In this document: positions 51,854 through 61,515 of the stretch, one piece after another
How the letters are laid out: each line of letters starts with the position of its first letter
How positions within the stretch are numbered: position 1 is the stretch's first letter
Source: Desulfovibrio sp. A2
Lineage (GTDB): Bacteria; Desulfobacterota; Desulfovibrionia; Desulfovibrionales; Desulfovibrionaceae
Assembly (NCBI RefSeq): GCF_000226255.1
Contig: NZ_AGFG01000070.1
Coordinates: forward strand, 1-64,000
DNA: 64,000 nt
Reading direction: 5' to 3'
Translations under genes and position numbers: made by a program
The notes under the pieces: model-generated
Told to the model about the DNA's origin: nothing
Databases searched by the model: none
The model's input: the letters and a program-made list of their open reading frames with translations, nothing else

Positions 51854-51875
51854 GCTTCGCGCGTACGCGCGAAGC
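51854..51875. repeat. Perfect 22-bp palindrome near the right prophage end
   Basis: GCTTCGCGCGT at 51854 is followed directly by its reverse complement ACGCGCGAAGC. It is about 110 bp from the last prophage gene's start and 85 bp from the presumed end. It could be a terminator-like structure, or a protein site near the transposase sites. CTTCGCGCGTACG from it also occurs at 26972. Confidence 0.5.
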
Positions 51876-51918
51876 AATGGACATGCCAAGCGTTCCCGTG
51901 AAGAATTTCAGGGAGCAG

Positions 51919-51930
51919 AACTAACGTGCG
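51919..51930 (-). repeat. Inverted end repeat at the right prophage end
   Basis: AACTAACGTGCG is the reverse complement of CGCACGTTAGTT, nearly the same as the left-end direct repeats (CGCAAGTTAGTT, CGCAGGTTAGTT). The opposite orientation at the two ends fits transposase binding sites of a Mu-like element. Confidence 0.5.
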
Positions 51931-52040
51931 GGGAGTTCAGAATTACGGCGCGCGCTACATCCGTTGTCGCTGCTGCTGTCGCAGTTGCAGGGGCGGGAGG
52001 GGTAGCATTTCGTGGCGCACGCGTGTGCGCCCTGCAAACG

Positions 52041-52076
52041 AAAAGGGCTTGCCGATGTTCTCGGCAAGCCCGTTTT
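52041..52076 (-). terminator. Hairpin terminator downstream of tRNA-Ala
   Basis: GGGCTTGCCGA (52045-52055) pairs with TCGGCAAGCCC (52061-52071). Both sides have T-rich ends (TTTTT on plus, TTTT on minus). It lies just after the 3' end of the minus-strand tRNA and can act in both directions. Confidence 0.8.
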
Positions 52077-52080
52077 TGGC

Positions 52081-52156
52081 TGGTGGAGACGATGAGGATT
52101 GAACTCACGACCTCAGCATTGCGAACGCTGCGCTCTCCCAGTTGAGCTACGTCCCC
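52081..52156 (-). tRNA. tRNA-Ala, anticodon CGC
   Basis: The 76-nt sequence folds into a full cloverleaf: acceptor GGGGACG/CGTCTCC with the G3-U70 pair that identifies alanine tRNAs. The D-arm is GCTC/GAGC, the anticodon stem CAGCG/TGCTG with loop TTCGCAA (anticodon CGC), and the T-arm GTGAG/CTCAT with TTCAATC loop. The CCA end is encoded. It lies about 120 bp right of the prophage end; the phage is transposable, so it need not be the attachment site. Confidence 0.95.
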
Positions 52157-52296
52157 AGTCAGGAGAAGGCTGTATATACCTGTTGCCGCCCGACTGCAAG
52201 AGGCCGGGGCGGAAAAATTTGGCGACGCGGGCGGGCGGTGCGGGCGTCCGGCGGCCCCGCCCGCCAGGGCGGGGCGGACCGGGACAGGACTGGCCG

Positions 52297-54087
52297 CTAC
52301 TCCAGCCCCAGCGCCTCGCACAGGGCGCGCACCCGGTGGCGATAGGTGTGCCCGGACAGGATGTGCGCCCGCCACGCGGCCGCAAGGTCGCCGCGCAGGG
52401 TGGGGGCGCGCTCCAGCCGGTCCAGCAGCGCGCCGAGGCTCGGCGCATCGCCCGTTCCGGGGGGGGACGCCGTGTCCTCGCCGCCGCTGCGGGCGGGAGA
52501 AAAGGCGATCTCGCGGCGCAGTTCCGGGGGAAAGATGTCGAGGCCCGGCGTGTCGTCGGTGATGCAGAAGCCCCCGGCCGCCCAGACGTCGAAGTGGCGC
52601 TGGGTGAGTCCGGCGGGCAGCAGCAGGCTGGTGACGTTCAGCGACCAGCGGGCCGCACGGTACACGGCGGGCAGGGTGGCATAGTAGTCCACCGGGGGGC
52701 GCAGATCGGTGCCGGGCATCAGCAGCGGCTGCCAGCCGTCGTCGCCGAACACGGTCAGCCCGCGCGGGGCGGCGGCGTGCAGGCAGCGCACCCTGCGGGC
52801 AAGGGCGCATTCCTCCGCCCCCAGGCCCGCCGCGCGCACCGCGTTGCCGGGCCACAGCGTGTCGATGCCCAGGCGCGCCGTCCACCAGTGGAAATCGGGC
52901 CGGGGACCGGGCGTGGCGAGCAGCCCGCGCGCCTCGTCCAGCAGGGCCGGGGCAATCCGTTGCCCGGCGAAGAAGCCCCCCTTGCCGGGGAAGGCCGAGC
53001 GCCCCACGAACACCACGGGCTTCAGGTCGAGAGTGGTGGACTGGCTTGCCGGGGAGGACAGGGCCGCCCCGGCCGCATCGTCATTTCCGGCGCGCTCCGA
53101 TGCTGGCTGTCCCTCCCCGCGCAGTTCCGGCCCGAAAAACTCCGGTCCGGTGGCCAGCGGCAAATGCATTACCTGTTGTGCCCCATGGGCTTGCAGCAGG
53201 GGGATGAACGAGGCGTCGGTGACGCACAGCCGTGTAGCGCGCCACCACGGCCCGCGCAGGGCCGAGAGCAGGTGGAAGGGATTGTCCACGCACCACACGG
53301 CCACGGGAACGCCGCAGGCGCGCAGCAGGTGGAAGCGTTCGCCCCAGGCGTCCAGCCCTTGCAGGTTCACGCTCAGGAACAGGGCTGGGCGCTGGTCTGC
53401 CAGCAGGCGGGGCAGGTCGGCGTGCAGGGTGTCCGGGTTCACCCGGCGTGGGGTCAGCCCTTCGGCGGCAAGGGCGGCCTCGAGTTCCGGCAGCAGCAGC
53501 GAACCTTCCGTGCCCGGCAGCAGCACGGTGCGGGATCGGAGAGAAGACGGCCCGGCATGGGCCGTGCCCTCGGGTTGCAGCGACAGCGCCGGGGCCACGC
53601 GCACGGCGCGGGCCATTCCCAGCAGCGGTCCCCAGAAGGAGGGGAACAGTCGCTCCGCCTCGCGGTAGACCACCACCAGCGCACGGGCCAGACGAAGCGG
53701 GGAAAAATCGTCGGGCGCGGCCTGCGTCCATGCCGCGGGGATGTCCGCGCGCCACGCGCCGGACGATGCCGCATCCATATAATGGTAGAACGCCGGGCAC
53801 TCGACGAAGCGCACGGGAAGGTCGATGCGCCCCCCGGAGGGGATAGCCCTCTGGCGCAGCCCCGCCAGCGCGGCTGACACCGCGCGGCGCGTCGTGGCCG
53901 GGTTCGGCCCCACGCCCAGCACCACCACTTCGGCGGGGGCGTCGCCATCCCGTCCGCGCGGGGGCAGCACGTCGAAGGTGCCCGGCAGCACACCGTCCGC
54001 CGCAACGCCGTCCGGCGCGACATCGTCCGGCAGGGTGCGGAGCTGGCCCAACTCGTTGGGGATGCGCGGGCGTGCGGGGCGTGTCAT
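52297..54087 (-). CDS. CgeB/DUF3880-like glycosyltransferase
   Basis: The 596-residue protein has two Rossmann-like parts. The second carries the CgeB-type C-terminal block: PPVDYYATLPAVYRAARWSLNVTSLLLPAGLTQRHFDVWAAGGFCITDDTPGLDIFPPEL, the typical 'L-N-x-T ... R-x-F-E/D-x-x-A-x-G-G-x-x-x-x-D' motif of these glycosyltransferases. The first (LPELEAALAAEGLTPRRVNPD...) is a DUF3880-like domain. Proteins of this kind glycosylate surface or flagellar structures. The start at 54087 follows AAGGACC. Confidence 0.75.
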   Translation of the reverse strand: MTRPARPRIPNELGQLRTLPDDVAPDGVAADGVLPGTFDVLPPRGRDGDAPAEVVVLGVGPNPATTRRAVSAALAGLRQRAIPSGGRIDLPVRFVECPAFYHYMDAASSGAWRADIPAAWTQAAPDDFSPLRLARALVVVYREAERLFPSFWGPLLGMARAVRVAPALSLQPEGTAHAGPSSLRSRTVLLPGTEGSLLLPELEAALAAEGLTPRRVNPDTLHADLPRLLADQRPALFLSVNLQGLDAWGERFHLLRACGVPVAVWCVDNPFHLLSALRGPWWRATRLCVTDASFIPLLQAHGAQQVMHLPLATGPEFFGPELRGEGQPASERAGNDDAAGAALSSPASQSTTLDLKPVVFVGRSAFPGKGGFFAGQRIAPALLDEARGLLATPGPRPDFHWWTARLGIDTLWPGNAVRAAGLGAEECALARRVRCLHAAAPRGLTVFGDDGWQPLLMPGTDLRPPVDYYATLPAVYRAARWSLNVTSLLLPAGLTQRHFDVWAAGGFCITDDTPGLDIFPPELRREIAFSPARSGGEDTASPPGTGDAPSLGALLDRLERAPTLRGDLAAAWRAHILSGHTYRHRVRALCEALGLE

Positions 54088-54141
54088 GTGGGTCCTTGGC
54101 GGGCGAAGGGCTTTCGGGTACAAGCGGCCACGGGTGACCAC

Positions 54142-54747
54142 ATGAAGACATATCGCGACCACTACTTTCTGAAGGCCAAGCAGGAGAACTATCCCGCGCG
54201 GTCCATCTACAAGCTGAAGGAAATCGACAACCGCTTCAAGCTGTTCCGGCCGGGCATGAAGGTGCTCGACCTTGGCGCGGCCCCCGGCTCGTGGTCGCTC
54301 GGCGCGGCCGAGCGCGTGGGCCCCAAGGGGCGGGTGCTGGCCTGCGACCTGCAAGCCACCGATACCCAGTTTCCGCCCAATGTCACCTTCATGCAAGAGG
54401 ACGTGTTCAACCGTTCCGAGGCCTTTGAAGACGCGCTGGCCGCCATGGGGCCGTTCCATGTGGTGATCAGCGACATGGCCCCCCGCACCACGGGCACCAG
54501 GTTCACGGACCAGGCCCGCTCGCTGGAATTGTGCATCGAGGCCCTTGCGGTGGCGGACCATTGCCTGATAAAGGGCGGCAGTTTCGTGGTCAAGATTTTC
54601 ATGGGGCCGGACGTCAAGCCGCTGGTGGACGCGCTGCGAGCCCGCTTCGAGACCATGAAGACCTTCAAGCCCAAAAGTTCGCGGGCCGAAAGCAAGGAAA
54701 CATTCTACGTCTGCCTCGGGTACCGGGGCGACGGACAGCAGGACTGA
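54142..54747 (+). CDS. rlmE: 23S rRNA 2'-O-ribose methyltransferase RlmE (FtsJ)
   Basis: The 201-residue protein has the RrmJ/FtsJ pattern: RSIYKLKEIDNRFKLFRPGMKVLDLGAAPGSWSLGAAERVGPKGRVLACDLQ (SAM-binding). The catalytic Asp is in VISDMAPRTTGTRFTDQARSLEL, with Lys in GGSFVVKIFMG and Glu in SRAESKETFYVCLGY. This K-D-K-E set methylates U2552 in 23S rRNA. It is divergent to the glycosyltransferase gene. Confidence 0.93.
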   Translation: MKTYRDHYFLKAKQENYPARSIYKLKEIDNRFKLFRPGMKVLDLGAAPGSWSLGAAERVGPKGRVLACDLQATDTQFPPNVTFMQEDVFNRSEAFEDALAAMGPFHVVISDMAPRTTGTRFTDQARSLELCIEALAVADHCLIKGGSFVVKIFMGPDVKPLVDALRARFETMKTFKPKSSRAESKETFYVCLGYRGDGQQD

Positions 54748-54848
54748 GGCACGCCGCCGATGGCGCGCGCGGACAGGCATGCCGCCCGCCGCGCATCGCG
54801 CCGTAGCCGCAATCATCTCTTTCGCAGTCATTTCTTCCAGGAGGACGC

Positions 54849-55592
54849 ATGGCCGGACATAGCAAATGGGCCAACATCCAGCACCGCAAGGGCCGTCAGG
54901 ACGCCAAGCGCGGCAAGCTGTTCACCAAGGCCGCCAAGGAAATCATCATCGCCGCCAAGGGCGGTGGCGACCCGGCCAGCAATGCCCGCCTACGCGCCGC
55001 CATCGCGGCCGCCAAGGCCGTGAACCTGCCCAAGGACAAGATCGACAACGCCATCAAGAAGGGCACCGGCGAACTGGCGGGCGGCGACATTCTTGAAATT
55101 TCGTACGAGGGCTACGGCCCCGGCGGCGTGGCCCTGATCGTGGAAGCGGCCACCGACAACCGCAACCGCACCGTGGCCGAAGTGCGCCACATTCTTTCCA
55201 AGCACGGTGGCTCCATGGGCGAGGCCGGGTGCGTGGGCTGGATGTTCGAGCGTAAGGGCGTGATCACCCTGGACGGCGGCAAGTACACCGAGGATCAGGT
55301 GATGGAAGCCGCGCTGGAAGCGGGCGCCGACGACGTGCGCGACGAGGGCGGCACCTGGGAAATCCACACCGCCGTGTCCGACTTCGCTGCCGTGCGCGAT
55401 GCGCTGGAAGCCGCGGGCATGGAGATGGACTCCGCCGAACTGTCCATGATCCCCCAGAACACGGTGGAAGTGGACGCGGAAACCGGCCGCAAGCTGATGC
55501 GCCTGGTGGACGCCCTGGAAGACAACGACGACGTGCAGAACGTGCACGCCAACTTCGACCTGCCCGACGAAGTGCTGGCCGAACTGGAATAG
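54849..55592 (+). CDS. YebC/PmpR family regulatory protein
   Basis: The 247-residue protein has the typical start [32 protein letters not shown], then [52 protein letters not shown]. YebC-type proteins were described as transcription regulators, and more recently as ribosome-associated factors that resolve stalling at proline stretches. Length is standard. AGGAGGACGC provides a ribosome site. Confidence 0.95.
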   Translation: MAGHSKWANIQHRKGRQDAKRGKLFTKAAKEIIIAAKGGGDPASNARLRAAIAAAKAVNLPKDKIDNAIKKGTGELAGGDILEISYEGYGPGGVALIVEAATDNRNRTVAEVRHILSKHGGSMGEAGCVGWMFERKGVITLDGGKYTEDQVMEAALEAGADDVRDEGGTWEIHTAVSDFAAVRDALEAAGMEMDSAELSMIPQNTVEVDAETGRKLMRLVDALEDNDDVQNVHANFDLPDEVLAELE

Positions 55593-55771
55593 CCCCCGAC
55601 AGTCATGCACCGGAGCCCGCCACGCGCGGGCTCCGGCATTTCCGCCCCCCGCACGGGCGGCGCATGGGGCGGGCGACCGGGCCGCGCCCGCGCCTGAACC
55701 TTGGAGATGCAAGGTTCCGTGTCTGCCTATATCCTTCACGCACCCACCCGGCTTCCGCCCGGAGACGCCGC

Positions 55772-56377
55772 ATGCCCACCCGCAAGACCGCCCCGCCCGT
55801 CCAGTCCGCCCCGCCCGTCCAGTCCGCCCCGCCCGGCCAGTCCGCCCCGCCCGTGGTGGTTCCTTCCGCTCCCTCCGGAGCGGGGAACGGCGTCACCGTC
55901 ATCGGCATCGACCCCGGTTCGCAGTGCACCGGCTGGGGGGTGGTGCGCGAGGCATCCGGCGTGCTGACCCTGGTGGACTGCGGGGCCATCCGTCCCAAGG
56001 GCGACGATTTCGCCGCGCGGCTGGGCCATCTGTTCCGCGAATTGCATGCCCTGGTGGGCCGGTACGCCCCGGACGAGGCCGCCATCGAGAACGTGCATGC
56101 CGCCCGCAACGTGGCCACCGCCCTCAAGCTGGGGCAGGCGCGCGGGGTGGCCGTGGCCGCCTGCGCCGCCCACGGGGTGCTGGTGGCCGACTACCAGCCC
56201 TCGGAAATCAAGAAGGCCCTGGTGGGCACCGGCGGGGCGGACAAGGAACAGGTGAGCTTCATGGTGGCCCGCGTGCTGGGCGCGAAGGGCGGCTGGGGGC
56301 TGGACACGGGCGACGCGCTGGCGGCGGCCGTGTGCCACCTTAACGCCCGCCGTCTGGCCCGTCTGGCCCGCGCCTGA
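55772..56377 (+). CDS. ruvC: Holliday junction resolvase RuvC
   Basis: The 201-residue protein has the RuvC catalytic acids in VIGIDPGSQCTGWG, AIENVHAARNVATALKLGQARG and DTGDALAAAVCHLN. It carries a Pro/Ser/Ala-rich N-terminal extension of about 35 residues made of PPVQSA-type repeats, absent in most RuvC proteins. The ATG at 55772 follows GGAGACGCC. ruvA and ruvB stand 2 kb further on, separated by a gene in the other direction. Confidence 0.93.
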   Translation: MPTRKTAPPVQSAPPVQSAPPGQSAPPVVVPSAPSGAGNGVTVIGIDPGSQCTGWGVVREASGVLTLVDCGAIRPKGDDFAARLGHLFRELHALVGRYAPDEAAIENVHAARNVATALKLGQARGVAVAACAAHGVLVADYQPSEIKKALVGTGGADKEQVSFMVARVLGAKGGWGLDTGDALAAAVCHLNARRLARLARA

Positions 56378-56446
56378 CACGACAGCGGGTGGACGGATCG
56401 GGCCATGTCGCCCGAGCCGCCGACAGCGGCGACAGCCTTCATGAAG

Positions 56447-56489
56447 AAAAGCATCGGCCGTCCGGCATCACCGGGCGGCCGATGCTTTT
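56447..56489. terminator. Bidirectional terminator between ruvC and the GGDEF gene
   Basis: AAAAGCATCGGCCG (56447-56460) pairs with CGGCCGATGCTTTT (56476-56489), a perfect 14-bp stem. The A and T ends make it work in both directions, for convergent ruvC and the diguanylate cyclase gene. Confidence 0.85.
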
Positions 56490-56568
56490 GCGGCTGTCTG
56501 CTGCGGAAACCGGGGGCAGCGGGATAGCGGGACAGCGGGACAGGGAGCAGGGGAGGGGGGGCAGCGCC

Positions 56569-58284
56569 TCAGGCCGGGCCCGGCGTGCCGGAATCCCCGC
56601 CATTCCCGGTCATGCAGCACTCGGCGGTGTCCGTCGCGCCGGGAGCCATGTCCTCCGGCACGTCGGATGCCCGCGTGATGCGGTTGCGGCCGCAGTGCTT
56701 GGCCATGTAAAGCGCGGCGTCGGCCTTGCGCATCCAGCGGTCCGGCTCGATGTCGGGCCGGGCCTCGGCGACGCCCGCGCTGACCGTCATGGGAATGGGC
56801 TCGCCCTCATGGTTCAGGGGCGTTTCCTCCACCTTGCGGCGCACCCGTTCCAGCAGGGCCACGGCGTCGTGTTCGGCGGTGTCGGGCAGCAGCAGGGCGA
56901 ATTCCTCGCCGCCCACGCGGGCGAACAGGTCGGGTTCGCGCAACTGGCGGCGGATGATGTCCGTCACGTGGGCCAGCATGGTGTCGCCCACGCCGTGCCC
57001 GTAGCGGTCGTTGACGGCCTTGAAGTGGTCCAGGTCCAGCATGGCCAGGGCCAGGGGGTGCCCGCTGCGCGCGCTGCGGGCCAGTTCCGCGTTCATGGCC
57101 TCGTCCAGCCGCCGCCGGTTGAAGCAGCCGGTCAGGTGGTCGCGTTCCGCTATGCGGCGCAACTCCTCGTTCAGGCGGGTGAGGGCCTCGTTGCTGTCCG
57201 CGATGAGGCGCAACTGCGCCCGGTTGTGCAGGGTGTGGACCAGTGCGGAAAGCACGGTGCCCAGAGCGGCCAGCCCGCTCAACGCGGCGAAGTGAAAGCG
57301 CACCCGCCGCCGGTCGTCCAGGGTCAGGGCCTCGCCCACGTCCTCGGCCACGTGCAGCGAAAGGCCGTCCTGGGGCCGGTGGGTGATGCCCAGCAGCGCG
57401 GGCCGCGTGGCGTCGCCGACGAGCGTCAGTCCGTGGCCGTCGGGCACGCCCGGCGCCACGAAGGGGCGCAGTGAAAGTTCGGGAAACGCCTCGCGCTTGT
57501 AGCGCAGGATGCGCGCCGATACGGGCATGTCGCGCACCGGGGCGTCGGGCAGGGCATGGAAGATGTGGGCTTTGTCGTTGGTCAGCACCACCACGCCCTG
57601 CTCGTCGGTGACGAAGGCGGCATCCAGGCGCAGCCGCCGGGAAAGGGTGGGCAGGTCGGTCTTCACCGCAACTACCCCCAGCACCGCGCCATACTGGCGC
57701 ACCGGCGAGGCGAAGAAGAACCCCGGCACGCTGGACACGCGGCCCACGGCGAACTGGCTGCCCCGTTCACCGGCCATGGCGGCGGTGAAGTAGGTGCGGT
57801 CGGCGTAGTTGGTGCCGATCAGGCTCTCTGGCGTGTCATGGTTGCTGGCGGCGATGCACGTGCCGGTATGGTCCATCACCCAGGCAAAGTGCAGCCCCAT
57901 GGTTTCGGCGAAGGTCTTCAGAAAGGCGTTCAGGGGCCCGCGCCTGGCGGCGGGGGCGTGGGCGGGCGTGGGTGGGGCCGCCTCCGGCCGGGGGACCACT
58001 TCTTCGCGGATCCGTTCGTCATGGGCTAGCAGTTCAGGCAGTTTGTGCAGGCTGGTGAAGGCCAACTCGAATTCGTCGTTCATGGCGCGCTGGCGCAAGG
58101 CCAGGCGCTTGTGCGCCTCGGCCAGCAGGTCGTCCAGGGCGTGGGCCGCCCACATGTCAGCGTACCTGTCCGCTGCGTAGAGCACGGGCGCCAGCAGCAT
58201 CGCCAGCATGGCCAGCAGCAGGCGGATGGGCGTGCGTTCCGCGTGGTGGCGGAACTGCGCGAGCGGGGATGATGGCAAGGGCAT
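56569..58284 (-). CDS. Membrane diguanylate cyclase with periplasmic Cache-like sensor
   Basis: The 571-residue protein has membrane helices near residues 20-38 and 340-362 enclosing a sensor region (VMDHTGTCIAASNHDTPESLIGTNYADRTYF...FFFASPVR, a dCache-like pattern). The C-terminal GGDEF domain has DHLTGCFNRRRLDEAM, LDLDHFKAVNDRYGHGVGDTML and the active-site motif GGEEF in RVGGEEFALLLP. It makes cyclic di-GMP in response to an unknown external signal. It sits between ruvC and ruvA but on the opposite strand. Confidence 0.9.
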   Translation of the reverse strand: MPLPSSPLAQFRHHAERTPIRLLLAMLAMLLAPVLYAADRYADMWAAHALDDLLAEAHKRLALRQRAMNDEFELAFTSLHKLPELLAHDERIREEVVPRPEAAPPTPAHAPAARRGPLNAFLKTFAETMGLHFAWVMDHTGTCIAASNHDTPESLIGTNYADRTYFTAAMAGERGSQFAVGRVSSVPGFFFASPVRQYGAVLGVVAVKTDLPTLSRRLRLDAAFVTDEQGVVVLTNDKAHIFHALPDAPVRDMPVSARILRYKREAFPELSLRPFVAPGVPDGHGLTLVGDATRPALLGITHRPQDGLSLHVAEDVGEALTLDDRRRVRFHFAALSGLAALGTVLSALVHTLHNRAQLRLIADSNEALTRLNEELRRIAERDHLTGCFNRRRLDEAMNAELARSARSGHPLALAMLDLDHFKAVNDRYGHGVGDTMLAHVTDIIRRQLREPDLFARVGGEEFALLLPDTAEHDAVALLERVRRKVEETPLNHEGEPIPMTVSAGVAEARPDIEPDRWMRKADAALYMAKHCGRNRITRASDVPEDMAPGATDTAECCMTGNGGDSGTPGPA

Positions 58285-58485
58285 GGGCCGGGCTCCGGAG
58301 CGTTTTTTTGCCTGCTGCGGCGTTCCGGGGATGTTACGGGATTTTCGACCGCGTACCAAGGGCGTTATCCGGGAAAAGGGAAACTTTTCCGGCGGGCGCA
58401 TGGCGCGGGTTCGGCAGGCCGGGCGCGCTCGGCCTTCTTCCGGCCCGGTCGCTTTTTGTGTAGGGTGCGCGCGAGAGGTGGAACG

Positions 58486-59093
58486 ATGATCGCGTATGTC
58501 GAAGGCCGCGTTGCCGAAATCTCCGGCAATGCCTGCGTGGTGGTGACGGAAGGGGGCGTGGGGTACGAGGTGCACCTGCCCGCGCACACCTTGGCGCGCC
58601 TGCCGGAACGGGGCGGGCAGGTGGCCTTTCACGTGCGGACGGAAGTGCGCGAGGACGCCTTGGAACTGTTCGGTTTTTCCAGCTGGGACGAGCGGCAGAC
58701 CTTCATCGTGCTCACCACAATCAGCAAGGTGGGGGCGCGCACGGCGCTGGCCATCCTTTCGCAGTTCCGCCCCGACGATCTGCGCCGCCTGGTGGTGGAG
58801 GACGACGTGCTGGCGCTGACGCGGGTGTCCGGCATCGGCAAGAAGACCGCGCAACATATCTTTCTGGAATTGAAGTATAAATTGAAGGTCGAGGATCTGC
58901 CCGCAGGCCTGGCGCTGGCGGGCGGGGCCGCGCCGGGCGGGGTGTTCCGCGATGCGCTGGCCGGGCTTGGCAACCTTGGCTACCTGGAGGACGAGGCCGC
59001 GCCGGTGCTGAAGGAAGCGCTGAAGGCCGAGCCGGACCTTGACGTGGCCGGGGCGCTGCGCGCGGCCCTGAAAGCCCTGGCGAGGGGGCGCTG

Positions 59094-59094
<1 letters not shown>
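58486..59094 (+). CDS. ruvA: Holliday junction helicase subunit RuvA
   Basis: The 202-residue protein starts [32 protein letters not shown], the OB-fold of RuvA. The helix-hairpin-helix motifs follow ([18 protein letters not shown] and [21 protein letters not shown]), then a C-terminal RuvB-binding domain. It overlaps ruvB by one base. GAGAGGTGGAACG precedes the ATG. Confidence 0.95.
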
Positions 59095-60086
<992 letters not shown>

Positions 60087-60223
60087 CTCCGGCCCTGCCG
60101 GGAGTCAGCCAGGCCCTTGCCGCCCCCCTGTAAGCTCCTTGTCTGCCCCCTGTCTGGCTTGTCGCCAGACGCGAACCGCAACCGCAACCATCACCCGGCC
60201 GCATGGCCGAAGACGGAACCTCC

Positions 60224-60958
60224 ATGCCCAAGACGACGCTGCGGGTCGAACTGCTGACCCATACCCCAGAACCGCTCTCGCTCATCTATGCCGCCTTTCG
60301 CCAGTGCTATCATTCCGGGTTCGTGGCCGACATGTGGCCGCGCCTGCTGTCCGGCGAGATCGCGCGCGAGAAGCAGGCCCAGTTCGTGGCCTCGGTGATG
60401 GAGTCGGGGCATGCCAGCCCGGTGGAGCACGTCAGCTTCACTTTCGCGGCGGAAGGGGTGTCCCGCGCGCTGACCCACCAGCTGGTGCGCCACCGCATCG
60501 CCTCGTACTCGCAGCAGAGCCAGCGCTACGTGGACGGCAGCAACTTCGACTACGTGCTGCCCCCGGCCATCGCCCGCAACCCGCAAGCCTTGGCCCGCTT
60601 CGAGCAATGCATGGCCGAAATCGGCGATGCCTACCGCGACATCAAGGCCCTGCTGGAGGCCGATGGCCGGACCGGAGCCAAGTCCAATGAGGATGCCCGG
60701 TTCGTGCTGCCCCAGGCGGCGGAGACGCGCATCGTGCTGACCATGAACTGTCGCAGCCTGCTGAATTTCTTCGAGCACCGCTGCTGCATGCGCGCCCAGT
60801 GGGAGATACGGGCCATGGCCGACGCCATGCTGGCCCTGTGCCGGGGCGTGCTGCCGGAACTGTTCGCGGTGGCCGGGGCCAAGTGCGAGCGGCTGGGCTA
60901 CTGCCCCGAAGGCGAACGGTTCACCTGCGGTCGGTATCCCCTGCGCCAGCCCGGCTGA
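60224..60958 (+). CDS. thyX: Flavin-dependent thymidylate synthase ThyX
   Basis: The 244-residue protein has the ThyX signature RHRIASYSQQSQRYV (family motif RHRxxSxxxxSxR). SGHASPVEHVSFTFAAEGVSRALTHQLVRHR precedes it, and RSLLNFFEHRCCMRAQWEIR follows. It makes dTMP from dUMP using FAD and methylene-tetrahydrofolate. ATG at 60224 (GGAACCTCC upstream) is preferred; 60203 is an in-frame alternative. Confidence 0.93.
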   Translation: MPKTTLRVELLTHTPEPLSLIYAAFRQCYHSGFVADMWPRLLSGEIAREKQAQFVASVMESGHASPVEHVSFTFAAEGVSRALTHQLVRHRIASYSQQSQRYVDGSNFDYVLPPAIARNPQALARFEQCMAEIGDAYRDIKALLEADGRTGAKSNEDARFVLPQAAETRIVLTMNCRSLLNFFEHRCCMRAQWEIRAMADAMLALCRGVLPELFAVAGAKCERLGYCPEGERFTCGRYPLRQPG

Positions 60959-61515
60959 TCGTGCGCAAGCGCACGAAGTGGCATTGCGCCGCCGCATGCG
61001 CCCGTGCTGTTTCTCCGTGTTGGGCGGAATCGCACCGTGTTGGCGCGTCTTGTTCCAACATAAGGAAAAATCAGGACAATCCAGGACGGGGCGTTGGGCC
61101 CGAAGCAAGGTTGTTTCCCGCCGCACCGTCGGGCCTATGCCATGTTCCTTGGCGGCGGCGTGGCGTTGTGCGTGCCTGCGAGGTTACGCGAGGCACTTTT
61201 GGGCCTGCTTTGTTTCACGCGGGGAGTGACATGGTGAAAAAAAATTGATGCACGGGCAATTTTTGGGCGAAAATCAAAAAAGTACCTGTGGAAAAGTTTT
61301 TTGATTGATGTGAAAAACCATGGCTTCCAGCTGTGGAAAGTCTTGCCAGCCAAGGTATCCCGAAAAGGGCGGAATGACGCCATCGAAAGGTTAGATTCTG
61401 TGATTACAGCGTATTGCGCCAGAAGATGTCTTGGGAAACAGGGCGCGGGTTCCGTATGACGACAGGCGCTTTTTCTCCGTTGCAAGCCAGCCATGAACTC
61501 CGTAAACCAAGCACC
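60959..61515. promoter_or_regulatory. AT-rich region upstream of the dnaA paralogue
   Basis: This 557-bp gap holds a small hairpin (60961-60974), direct repeats CCGTGTTGG (61015 and 61035), and an inverted TGTTGG...CCAACA (61038-61060). An AT-rich stretch (about 61230-61320) has runs of A and T unusual for this genome. Two DnaA-box-like sequences occur: TGTGGAAAA (61287-61295) and TGTGGAAAG (61332-61340). It likely contains the promoter of the gene, and may be a DnaA-type binding region. No coding sequence is supported. Confidence 0.5.

Larger units (their letters stand above)
15696..51961. mobile_element. Transposable (Mu-like) prophage with podovirus structural genes
   Basis: About 36 kb runs from a divergent repressor on the left to a minus-strand accessory gene on the right. 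Mu-like functions (DDE transposase, AAA+ partner, DUF3164, GemA, Mor, gp25-28-like genes) are followed by T7/BPP-1-like portal, capsid, tail tube and ejection proteins. All key genes appear intact. The ends are estimated from inverted end repeats, an inverted GATGT at both edges and a possible CGTTG target duplication (15691-15695 and 51962-51966). The exact borders are tentative to within about 50 bp. Confidence 0.85.
51739..52080. other. Right prophage end and junction to tRNA
   Basis: This 342-bp region holds a perfect 22-bp palindrome (51854-51875), an inverted end repeat AACTAACGTGCG (51919-51930), and the estimated phage terminus near 51961. The chromosomal side carries a bidirectional hairpin terminator before the tRNA. 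No gene is supported. Confidence 0.5.

Noticed and set aside
52081..52156. tRNA-Ala as integration site of the prophage
   Set aside because: No integrase gene and no duplicated tRNA end; the phage encodes a DDE transposase, so the nearness looks accidental.
60961..60974. GTGCGCAAGCGCAC hairpin as thyX terminator
   Set aside because: Stem of six base pairs with a two-base loop and no T-run; too weak to call as a terminator.
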